The notes under the pieces were generated by a model. It was not told the origin of the DNA. It ran no database searches and was given only the letters and a program-made list of their open reading frames with translations. From assembly GCF_025153455.1 (NCBI RefSeq), contig NZ_JANZNT010000001.1, forward strand, positions 434,001 to 498,000: DNA of 64,000 nt, given 5' to 3'. Numbering within the stretch: the stretch's first letter is position 1; each line of letters begins with the position of its first letter. This DNA is from Sphingomonas sp. BGYR3 (lineage in GTDB: Bacteria; Pseudomonadota; Alphaproteobacteria; Sphingomonadales; Sphingomonadaceae). Positions 1-7,134 of the stretch are shown piece by piece. The translations under genes and the position numbers were made by a program.

Positions 1-167
1 TAGCAGGCCGGCGCATCGACCCAGCGTCCGCCCGACTTCAAGACGTGGATGATGCCGCTGATCACGCGCCGGTCATCCACCCGCGCCACACCCCGCACCT
101 TGTCCGGCAACAACGGCCGAAGCCGCTCAAACTGTGCCTCACTCAACCAAAACTCGCTCAAATCCAC
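1..167 (-). CDS. IS5 family transposase, N-terminal fragment (cut by window edge)
   Basis: This is the first 55 codons of a transposase. From a GTG at 167 the translation runs VDLSEFWLSEAQFERL, then RPLLPD, then RVDDRRVISGIIHVLKSGGRW and VDAP. That matches the N-terminal domain of IS5-family transposases (leucine-rich start, PLLP, then the DDRR-V-GI-HVLKSG-W segment). The in-frame codons upstream reach a stop within 15 codons with no ATG, so GTG is the likely start, preceded by a purine-rich GGCGGGAG. The DDE catalytic core lies outside the window, so whether it is intact is unknown. Confidence 0.65.
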   Translation of the reverse strand, partial: MDLSEFWLSEAQFERLRPLLPDKVRGVARVDDRRVISGIIHVLKSGGRWVDAPAC

Positions 168-239
168 GCTCCCGCCGTCGCAGAGCCTGAATCACATCTA
201 ACCCGCCAAGGGATCCCCGTTTATGGGTCCTGACCCTAG
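1..239 (-). mobile_element. IS5-type insertion sequence, one end only
   Basis: The window opens inside an insertion sequence whose transposase reads leftwards off the edge. Upstream of the transposase start, 225-236 is the near-palindrome GGGTC-CT-GACCC, which I take as part of the terminal inverted repeat. CTAG lies just outside at 236-239; IS5-family elements commonly target TA- or CTAG-type sites. The exact end and target duplication cannot be fixed because the other end lies outside the window. It sits beside an AT-rich broken gene and an integrase, as expected for an accessory island. Confidence 0.6.
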
Positions 240-364
240 GGCAACTGCTAGGCCGGAGACATCGGGCCTAACAGGGCGTCGCAATACTAGGGTAATCTTA
301 TGTACAAAAAATGGTATTGCTGTTTTGTGGCATAATGCCGGCAAGCTGCACCGGCGAGGAGTAG

Positions 365-672
365 CATTTACTTAATAGTAAACATGAATTGCATCGTGCT
401 GTAGTGATGAATGATGTCTATATAAAATACAAAGTTCCTCCGCATCAATTTCGCAATGCCAAGGTTCATATGCATTACGGGCTTGGTATTTTCGCGATAT
501 TCAGGAGAATGACTTTGAGGAAGCAATAAAAATTATGGTAATGATGCGTCGATCTGATCCAGATATCTTAAAAAATATCGCCACCAAGTGTGAAAATCAG
601 GCCGCCTCTAATCCAGAGTTTGAATTTTTCGCTCAAGCGGCCGCAGAGGTCTATAGACGAACTGACAAGTGA
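365..672 (+). pseudogene. AT-rich small gene of unknown function with apparent one-base deletion
   Basis: Two overlapping reading frames join into one plausible protein. From ATG 407 the frame reads MNDVYIKYKVPPHQFRN, AKVHMHYG and then degenerates to a stop at 527-529. The frame one base over is open from 415 to a stop at 670-672 and reads AWYFRDIQENDFEEAIKIM, then RRSDPDILKNIATKCENQ, and ends in YRRTDK. Adding one G to the GGG at 479-481 fuses them into about 87 residues. The first frame is also open back to 365 and still looks coding, so the true start is unclear. Bases 481-540 hold only 21 G+C of 60, far below neighbouring genes, which suggests transfer. I do not recognise the family. A base-calling error in the G run could also explain the break; if real, the gene is dead or only a 45-residue product starts at 535. 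Confidence 0.45.
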
Positions 673-711
673 CCAAATATGTAAGATTGTCGGCTGAATA
701 GTCCATCTTTA

Positions 712-1869
712 TCAGTCCATTAAAAAACTGGCCCATTTAGCCATTAGCTCGCTACGTTTGACGAAATAGTCCGTCCGGCGATAGGCGGCTTCGGCGGCGT
801 TGGGCACGCGGTGCGCCAAGGCCTTCTCGGTGATTTCCTTGGGGAACTGAATGCATTCCGCCGCCCAATCGGCAAAGCTGCTCCTGAACCCGTGCACGGT
901 GATCTTGTCGATCTTCATGTCGCGGATGGCCTTGAGAAAGGTCGTATCGCTGATCGGCTTTCTTCCGGTCAGGGTGAACAACGCCCTGCCCGGCGCAATA
1001 TAGCCGTCCAGCGCTTCATGCTCGGCCCGCATGCGGTGCAGCAAGGCCAGCGCTGGTGCGGAGAGCGGCACCACATGCGGCTGTTTCATCTTCATCCGGG
1101 AAGCAGCGATGGACCAGGTCGCTGCATCCAGATCGAACTCGTCCCAGGTCGCATAGCGCGTCTCGTTCGACCGGACCGCGGTCAGAATGGTCAGCTGCAG
1201 GGCATCGCGGCCGATGGTCCGCTCCTGCCGTGCCAGCTTCTGCAGGAACGCTGGCACCGCGGCATAGGGCATGGCGGCCCGATGCTCGACCTGCCTGATC
1301 TGGCGCGGCAGTCCCCGCGTTACCAACCGCAGTGAGATTTCGGCAGGGATGTGACCCTTGATATGGGCATAATCCAGAACCGTACCGATGCGCTGGAGAA
1401 GACGGCGTGCCGTGTCCGGCTTCTCCATCCAGATGGGCTCCAGCACCTTCAGCACCTGAACGCTGTCGATGGCGTCGACGCGCTTTGCGCCGATCTCGTC
1501 GAACACATGGTTCTCGAAGCTCGATATCCAGGACAGGTTGCGGCGATCCTTCCAGCCCTTCTTCATCGCTTCATAGCAGCGTCGGGTGACCATCTCGAAG
1601 GTGGGGGTGTTGGCTCGCCTGAGCCCCCGCTCCTTCACCGGGTCCTTGCCGCTTCGCACCATCTTGCGAAGCTCGATCGCAAGGCACCGGGCATCGGAGC
1701 GTGATACGTCATGGACCGGGCCAAGTCCGAAGTCTCGGCGGACGCCCTTGTACTGCATCCGCAAGACCCATGATCGCGAGCCTGATGGACGGACAACAAG
1801 ACAAAGGCCGTGACCATCGGTGTGGCGCCCTGGACCAGCGGTGCGCCCCTTGAGAGCTGTGAGTGCCAA
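712..1869 (-). CDS. Tyrosine-type site-specific recombinase/integrase (P4 type, DUF4102 N-terminus)
   Basis: Integrase of the P4/CP4-57 kind, which inserts and excises genomic islands by strand exchange. The first 85 residues fit the DUF4102 arm-binding domain (LKGRT, DGHGLCLVVRPSGSRSW). A SAM-like core-binding domain covers roughly 90-190. The catalytic domain follows, with R233 in AVRSNE, a lysine near 260-262 in the KMKQPHVVPLS strand, H326-x-x-R329 in HGFRSSF, H353 in LAHR and the nucleophile Y363 in AYRRTDYF. All catalytic positions are present and the length of 385 is normal, so it should be active. It reads towards the AT-rich gene and the IS, suggesting the island lies mainly to the left. 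No tRNA, the usual target of this group, lies near the start. Confidence 0.9.
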   Translation of the reverse strand: MALTALKGRTAGPGRHTDGHGLCLVVRPSGSRSWVLRMQYKGVRRDFGLGPVHDVSRSDARCLAIELRKMVRSGKDPVKERGLRRANTPTFEMVTRRCYEAMKKGWKDRRNLSWISSFENHVFDEIGAKRVDAIDSVQVLKVLEPIWMEKPDTARRLLQRIGTVLDYAHIKGHIPAEISLRLVTRGLPRQIRQVEHRAAMPYAAVPAFLQKLARQERTIGRDALQLTILTAVRSNETRYATWDEFDLDAATWSIAASRMKMKQPHVVPLSAPALALLHRMRAEHEALDGYIAPGRALFTLTGRKPISDTTFLKAIRDMKIDKITVHGFRSSFADWAAECIQFPKEITEKALAHRVPNAAEAAYRRTDYFVKRSELMAKWASFLMD

Positions 1870-2049
1870 GTCAGAATTCCCTCTTTTTCCTGTACCTCTC
1901 CCCGGCCCACTTATGATCCGCGATTGAGCGGTTCACCGTGAGACAGGGCGGCACAAACCCAGCATGGACATTCCAGCAATCTCAATAGGTTGAGACGCAC
2001 TGCAACATCCTGCTATGAGGCTATTCTGCTCGTAGGGGTCACCATCGGC

Positions 2050-3315
2050 TTATTCCGACATCATCATGGCGGCGGCCGCCACGGCCAGTCCGGGCATGAT
2101 CAGCCGCTCCATGCGGGAACGGCGGGCGGTTCCAAGTTCGCTCATCGCGCCGGACAGGCCGGCCGTGACCGCGCGGCCCATCGGTTCCTGCTGATCCTCC
2201 CACACCGGACGCAGGGCCGCCGCCAGCACGTTGCCGCGCACGATCAGCCAATCCTCGATCTCCTGATCCGGCGTGGCCCCCATCTCGGTCTTGTATCCGG
2301 TATCACCGCAACCCCAGTCGATGGTCCGCACGCCCGATGCGATGGCGTGATCCAGGCTGTGCCGTGTCACGATCATGCCCGGCCCGAACCGGGCAAAGGC
2401 GGGATCATAGCCCGATGCGATGGCATAGAGCATCGGGCCGGCAATCAGGTCGAAGGAAAAGGCGACCGGTTGATCGTCCACGTACAGGATGGTTGCGTGC
2501 AACCGTTCGGCCAGATGCCGGTCGGCCAGCAGCTCAAGCCAGCGCCGACGGGCGGCGGGATCGATGAACTTTGCGCCGCTGCGGTCGGTATCGGTGCCGA
2601 TCCAGCTTTGTGCCTCGATCCGGGCGAGATCGTTGAGCACCACGTCGCACCATTCGGCACCCCGGACGATGCGGACGGTCATCGTGCCCAGTTCGGCAAG
2701 ACGGCGTTCCGCGCCCCCGATCCGGCGGCGGCGCGACCGGCCCATGGCCCCTTCGGCAAGCATCCGTGCATCGACCTGCTGAACGAAACGCGTGCCGAGC
2801 CGGCGGACCAGGATGTGCCAGCCGAGCATTGCCGCCGCATCCCGCATCAGCATCGCCGCGCGATCCCCGGCATAGGCAGGCCCGATACGCAGCACCGGCC
2901 CGATGCCCTGCTGAATACGGGGGACAGACAGGGCGCGGGCCAGATCCAGGCTGGTCAAATCGGCCGCAGCGGGGAAGCTGCGGAACGGCCAGTAGCCGCC
3001 GCCGACCGCGTTGATGCCGGGAAAGGACGTATTTGCCGGTTCAATCGGGATTGCGGCCAGCGGCGTGCGGTCGGCGCGTTCGATATAGAGGGTTCGGGCG
3101 CCGGGCGTGCGGCTGTTGCCGAACCAGCTGCGGCGGAGGAACTGATGGCTGGGCAGATCGAGCGCGCAGGTCCGGTCGATGACGGCGGGATAGCCGGACA
3201 GAAGATGCGCCACCGGCGGCCGGTCGTCCCGGTTCTCCTCCTCGGCGCGTCCACCCGCCATCTTGTCTGCCGCCTCCTGCATCCCGGATGCAGGCGCTAT
3301 AGGCAGATAATCCAT
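2050..3315 (-). CDS. GNAT-fold acyltransferase of the BioF2/CelD (FemAB-like) family
   Basis: About 421 residues matching the BioF2-type acetyltransferase family (CelD/BcsL), FemAB-like GNAT proteins often tied to polysaccharide or envelope modification. The recognisable core is in the second half: YVDDQPVAFSFDLIAGPMLY followed by ASGYDPAFARFGPGM and then the RTIDWGCGDTGYKTEMG segment, typical of the GNAT fold C-terminal half. A basic stretch around 194-207 (GRSRRRRIGGAERR) is also typical. No transmembrane segment is evident. It follows an L,D-transpeptidase gene on the same strand with a 48-base gap, so the two may be cotranscribed. Starts at 3315, 3282 and 3261 are all possible; a 16-bp inverted repeat lies just in front of the first. 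The substrate cannot be named. Confidence 0.72.
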   Translation of the reverse strand: MDYLPIAPASGMQEAADKMAGGRAEEENRDDRPPVAHLLSGYPAVIDRTCALDLPSHQFLRRSWFGNSRTPGARTLYIERADRTPLAAIPIEPANTSFPGINAVGGGYWPFRSFPAAADLTSLDLARALSVPRIQQGIGPVLRIGPAYAGDRAAMLMRDAAAMLGWHILVRRLGTRFVQQVDARMLAEGAMGRSRRRRIGGAERRLAELGTMTVRIVRGAEWCDVVLNDLARIEAQSWIGTDTDRSGAKFIDPAARRRWLELLADRHLAERLHATILYVDDQPVAFSFDLIAGPMLYAIASGYDPAFARFGPGMIVTRHSLDHAIASGVRTIDWGCGDTGYKTEMGATPDQEIEDWLIVRGNVLAAALRPVWEDQQEPMGRAVTAGLSGAMSELGTARRSRMERLIMPGLAVAAAAMMMSE

Positions 3316-3316
3316 A

Positions 3317-3332
3317 CCGGTTGGTAAACCGG
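3317..3332. repeat. Inverted repeat CCGGTT-GGTA-AACCGG between two genes
   Basis: Perfect 6-bp arms around a 4-base spacer, immediately upstream of the first possible start of the BioF2-like gene and downstream of the L,D-transpeptidase stop. No T run follows on the minus strand, so it is not an obvious terminator. It could occlude the ribosome site of the 3315 start, which would favour an internal start, or act as an operator. Function unknown. Confidence 0.4.
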
Positions 3333-3363
3333 GTGGATCAGGCCGGCCCTGCGAACCGGCGGA

Positions 3364-4083
3364 TCAGCGGTAGCGGGACCGGCGCGGCACCCGCTGCGCG
3401 GCAGGAAGCGGCTGGATCACCGGGCGAGCCGGGCCGAACGCCACCTCTCCCGGTGCGACGGCGACCCAGTTTGCGGCGACGACCATGTTGAACCGTGCGT
3501 CATTGACCGGATCGGGCAGGATTTCGATGATCGGCGGCGGCAGGGGCCGGTCCGGATGGCGCAGCACCGCAATCGGCCGGTCGGTGACCGCCACCGTGCC
3601 GCCCATTTCCGTTTCCTGATACAGCCGCCGGGCAAAGGCATACGGAAACCGGATGCAGCCATGCGAGGCCGGATAGCCGGGCAGCTGACCGGCATGAAGC
3701 GCGATACCGGTCCAGGTCAGCCGCTGCATGTACGGCATCGGCGCGTTGGAATAGAGATTGGAGCGGTGAAACACCTTTTTCTGAAGGATGGTGAATTCCC
3801 CGATCGGCGTTTCCTTGCCGCGCTTGCCCGTCGAGACGGTGGATATGCCGATCAGCCTGTCGCCGCGATAGACCAGCGCCTTTTGCATGGGGATCGAGAT
3901 GACGATGGCGACCGGGCCAGCGGCCCCGGCATCGTCGAACCAGCGGTGATCGCCGGGCCGCATCCGCTCCACCGCAGCGACCGGCATCGGCAGGTCCACC
4001 GGTTCGGCCGCGCGCGCCATCCCGCCGGACATCAGCGTCAACAGGACCACAAACAGCGTCAGGATCAGGCGGGACTCGCACAT
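3364..4083 (-). CDS. L,D-transpeptidase (YkuD domain), exported
   Basis: Periplasmic enzyme expected to make 3-3 peptidoglycan cross-links or attach proteins to murein. An N-terminal hydrophobic stretch (LILTLFVVLLTLMSGG, then ARAA) is a signal peptide with likely cleavage after about residue 26. The YkuD domain spans about 58-170. H130 in IALHAG and S140-H-G-C143 followed by R145 form the catalytic signature, with C143 the nucleophile. GEFTILQKK and the upstream KGKETPIG segment are also typical. The C-terminal 65 residues are proline-rich and end in a basic RRSRYR. It faces the YkuD_2-type gene at 4274 across a 190-base gap, so two transpeptidase-fold genes are divergently arranged. Confidence 0.9.
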   Translation of the reverse strand: MCESRLILTLFVVLLTLMSGGMARAAEPVDLPMPVAAVERMRPGDHRWFDDAGAAGPVAIVISIPMQKALVYRGDRLIGISTVSTGKRGKETPIGEFTILQKKVFHRSNLYSNAPMPYMQRLTWTGIALHAGQLPGYPASHGCIRFPYAFARRLYQETEMGGTVAVTDRPIAVLRHPDRPLPPPIIEILPDPVNDARFNMVVAANWVAVAPGEVAFGPARPVIQPLPAAQRVPRRSRYR

Positions 4084-4273
4084 TGCGGCGGGATTATTCC
4101 CATTTCCATGCCGCTTGGCGAGTCCCGGTTAACGGCACGTCAACCTTGGCGGGCGCACGATCAGCCGTGCGACAGGAGCGACCAGCACGCCGGACGCGGC
4201 GGCAATGGACAGGACGAAATCACCAAGCCATGCTATCTGGGTTTGAAACAAGACGGGCGCGCAATGTTGGCCA

Positions 4274-5029
4274 ATGCCGATGACTGATCCACTGCATCCT
4301 CCGGCCGATACGGCACTGGCCGGGCGCCGGGCGTTTCTGACCGGCGCGGCGTTGATCGGTGCCGGCGTGCTGACCGGATGCGCCACCCGGTCAGCGACCA
4401 CCGGTTTGCGTATCGCAACGGCGGCCGCTCCGCGCCAGCCGACGCCGGTGCCCGCCGGTGCCCTGCCCGCCGAGCCGCCTGCGCTGCTGGCCCGGGGGGA
4501 TGCGCCGCGCGGCGTGCGCGCCGACCTGTACCGCCGGGCGCTGGCCGCGATGGAGTGGCACGGCACCCGCATCCCGGCGCGCGATCGCATCGTGATTGCC
4601 GATTTCACCCCCGGTTCGGCCCGCCCCCGGTTGCAGCTGATCAACCTTGAGGATGGAAAGGTCCGCGAGCTGCTGGTCGCGCACGGCATCGGGTCCGACC
4701 CGGGCCATAGCGGCTTTCTGCAACGCTTTTCGAACGTGCCGGACAGTGAGTGCACCTCGGCCGGCACTTATGTGACGCGCGATTACTATGTCGGCCAGCA
4801 CGGCCATTCCCAGCGGCTGATGGGGCTGGACCCCACCAACAACCTGGCGTTCGAGCGGGCGATCGTGATCCACGCCGCCTGGTATGCCAATGCCGACATG
4901 ATCGAAAAGCACGGCAAGCTTGGCCGCAGTCAGGGATGCTTCGCGGTTGGCGAGACGGAATTGGCGAACCTGTTCGGCGCACTGGGCGAAGGCCGCATGA
5001 TCTATGCCGGCAAATCGGTGCTTGCCTGA
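4274..5029 (+). CDS. Murein L,D-transpeptidase catalytic-domain protein (YkuD_2), probable Tat lipoprotein
   Basis: Cell-wall enzyme of the YkuD_2 (PF13645-type) group. The N-terminus has a twin arginine (R18-R19 in GRRAFLTGAAL), a hydrophobic core and a lipobox L33-T-G-C36, so it is probably Tat-exported and lipidated. The catalytic half contains H200 in IVIHAAWYAN and S219-Q-G-C222 in RSQGCFAV, equivalent to the YkuD cysteine centre. TSAGTYVTRDYYVGQHG upstream is typical of the family. The start is ATG 4274 or ATG 4280 two codons later; an upstream ATG at 4264 runs straight to a stop. It is divergent from the classical YkuD protein at 3364. Whether it forms cross-links or trims murein cannot be told from sequence. 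Confidence 0.85.
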   Translation: MPMTDPLHPPADTALAGRRAFLTGAALIGAGVLTGCATRSATTGLRIATAAAPRQPTPVPAGALPAEPPALLARGDAPRGVRADLYRRALAAMEWHGTRIPARDRIVIADFTPGSARPRLQLINLEDGKVRELLVAHGIGSDPGHSGFLQRFSNVPDSECTSAGTYVTRDYYVGQHGHSQRLMGLDPTNNLAFERAIVIHAAWYANADMIEKHGKLGRSQGCFAVGETELANLFGALGEGRMIYAGKSVLA

Positions 5030-5073
5030 GCCGTTAGTGGCGTATTCGTCCTTTTGTGCGTAAAAGCGCGGGC

Positions 5074-7134
5074 ATGAGCGCCCCGTCCTTTACCAGCATC
5101 CATCGCCATGGCCTGATCCGCGTCGGTGCATGCACGCCGCGCGGCACGGTGGCCGATCCGGCGGCCGCAGCGGAATCGATCATCGACCTGGCCCGGCGCG
5201 GCGCGGCGGAGGGCGCGGACCTGCTGGTCTATCCCGAACTGTGCATCACCGGATATGCCATCGACGACCTGCATCTGCAGGATGCGCTGTGCGATGCGAC
5301 CGAGGCGGCGCTGGCCCGGATCGTGGCGGCCAGTGCCGAGCTGAGCCCCGTGCTGGCCGTGGGCGCGGCGCTGCGCCGGAACAATCGCCTGTATAATTGC
5401 GCGATCGCGATATCGCGCGGGCGCATCCTGGGCGTGGTCCCGAAAACCTTCCTGCCCAATTACCGCGAATATTACGAAAAGCGGTGGTTTGCCCCCGGTC
5501 GCGGCGTGCCGGGCGGCACGATCACCGTGGCGGGGCAGACCGTGCCGTTCGGCACCGACCTGATCTTTGCCGCCGAAGACGTGCCCGATTTCGTCCTGCA
5601 CATGGAGGTGTGCGAGGATTTCTGGGCCCCCATCCCGCCATCCACGCATGGCGCGCTGGCCGGGGCGACGGTGCTGGCCAATCTGTCGGCATCCAACATC
5701 GTCATCGGCAAGGCACGCGAACGGGCCATGCTGTGCGCCAGCCAGTCGGCCCGCGCCATCGCCGCCTATGTCTATTCCGCCAGCGGACCGGGCGAGAGCA
5801 CCACCGACCTTGCCTGGGACGGTCAGGGGATGGTGCACGAGCTGGGCGAGCTGCTGGTGCAATCCGAACGGTTCGATGTCGCCAGCGAACTGGTGCTGAC
5901 CGATGTCGATGTGGAGCGCATCCGGCTGGAACGGATGCGCAACGGCACGTTCAACGATGCCGCCGACGCCACCGGGCATCCCGAACAGCGGTTCACCCGC
6001 ATCGGGTTCGTGCATCAGCCCGATGGCGGCGACCGCGGCCTGATGCGCGCCGTTCCCCGGTTTCCGTTCGTTCCCGACGATCCGGCGATGCTGGACGCCG
6101 ACAGTTTCGAGGCGTTCAACATTCAGGTCGAGGGGCTGCGCCAGCGGATCGTGGCTTCGGGTGCAAAGCGGCTGGTGATCGGCATTTCCGGCGGCCTTGA
6201 TTCCACCCACGCCCTGATCGTCGCGGCCAAGGCGTTCGATCGGCTGAACCGCCCGCGCACCGATATTCTGGGCTTTACCATGCCCGGTTTCGCCACCAGC
6301 GACGGGACCAAGGGCAATGCCTGGGCGCTGATGCGGGCGATGGGGATTTCGGCGGAGGAAATCGACATCCGCCCCGCCGCCCGGCAATTGCTGACCGATA
6401 TCGGGCACGGCTTTGCCAGCGGCGAGCCGGTGCACGACATCACGTTCGAGAATGTTCAGGCGGGCCTGCGCACCGATTATCTGTTCCGCATCGCCAATCA
6501 GCGGCAGGGCATCGTCGTCGGCACCGGCGACCTGAGCGAACTGGCGCTGGGCTGGTGCACCTATGGCGTCGGCGATCAGATGAGCCATTATGCGGTCAAT
6601 GCCGGCGTTCCCAAGACGCTGATCCAATATCTGATCCGCTGGTGCATCCGCGATGGGCAGTTCGACGATGCCGCCAATCAGGTGCTGCAGGCGATCCTGG
6701 ACACCGAAATCTCGCCAGAGCTGGTCCCGCCGGGCAGCGACGGCGCGATGCAGAGCACCGAATCGATCATCGGCCCCTATGCGCTGAACGATTTCTTTCT
6801 CCACCACATCGTCCGGTACGGGATGCGGCCGTCAAAGGTCGCGTTCCTGGCGTGGCACGCCTGGCGCGATGCCGCGGCGGGTGCTTGGCCCGCGGGGTAT
6901 CCGGCGGTCGACCGCACGGGCTATGACCTAGCGACCATCCGACACTGGCTGGAAAAATTCCTGATCCGGTTTTTCCAGACGAGCCAGTTCAAGCGATCGG
7001 CCATCCCCAACGGGCCAAAGGTATCGGGCGGCGGCGCGCTGTCGCCGCGCGGGGACTGGCGCGCGCCATCGGACAGCGTGGCGACGGTGTGGCTGGACGA
7101 ACTGCGCGCGAATGTCCCCGCGGACCTGACCTAA
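5074..7134 (+). CDS. nadE: Glutamine-dependent NAD(+) synthetase
   Basis: Makes NAD from nicotinic acid adenine dinucleotide, ATP and glutamine-derived ammonia. About 686 residues, the long actinobacterial-type two-domain form. The N-terminal nitrilase-like glutaminase has the catalytic set: glutamate 55 in YPELCITGY, lysine in [13 protein letters not shown], and C180 in MEVCEDFW. The synthetase half has the ATP pyrophosphatase loop S372-GGLDS. I chose ATG 5074 ([13 protein letters not shown]) over the GTG at 5056 because the homologous N-terminus begins there. The 3' end overlaps by four bases the convergent EAL gene. A very long reverse-strand frame inside this gene is only a shadow. Confidence 0.95.
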   Translation: MSAPSFTSIHRHGLIRVGACTPRGTVADPAAAAESIIDLARRGAAEGADLLVYPELCITGYAIDDLHLQDALCDATEAALARIVAASAELSPVLAVGAALRRNNRLYNCAIAISRGRILGVVPKTFLPNYREYYEKRWFAPGRGVPGGTITVAGQTVPFGTDLIFAAEDVPDFVLHMEVCEDFWAPIPPSTHGALAGATVLANLSASNIVIGKARERAMLCASQSARAIAAYVYSASGPGESTTDLAWDGQGMVHELGELLVQSERFDVASELVLTDVDVERIRLERMRNGTFNDAADATGHPEQRFTRIGFVHQPDGGDRGLMRAVPRFPFVPDDPAMLDADSFEAFNIQVEGLRQRIVASGAKRLVIGISGGLDSTHALIVAAKAFDRLNRPRTDILGFTMPGFATSDGTKGNAWALMRAMGISAEEIDIRPAARQLLTDIGHGFASGEPVHDITFENVQAGLRTDYLFRIANQRQGIVVGTGDLSELALGWCTYGVGDQMSHYAVNAGVPKTLIQYLIRWCIRDGQFDDAANQVLQAILDTEISPELVPPGSDGAMQSTESIIGPYALNDFFLHHIVRYGMRPSKVAFLAWHAWRDAAAGAWPAGYPAVDRTGYDLATIRHWLEKFLIRFFQTSQFKRSAIPNGPKVSGGGALSPRGDWRAPSDSVATVWLDELRANVPADLT

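Noticed and set aside
300..335. Eleven-codon frame MYKKWYCCFVA, considered as a leader peptide
   Set aside because: No ribosome site and no downstream hairpin pair; chance frame in AT-rich DNA.
1990..3327. Long plus-strand open frame opposite the BioF2-like gene
   Set aside because: Low-complexity histidine/proline/arginine-rich translation with no domain; it is the antisense shadow of a recognisable gene in G+C-rich DNA.
5002..6807. 601-codon reverse frame inside nadE
   Set aside because: Antisense to a gene with all NadE catalytic motifs; translation has no family features.
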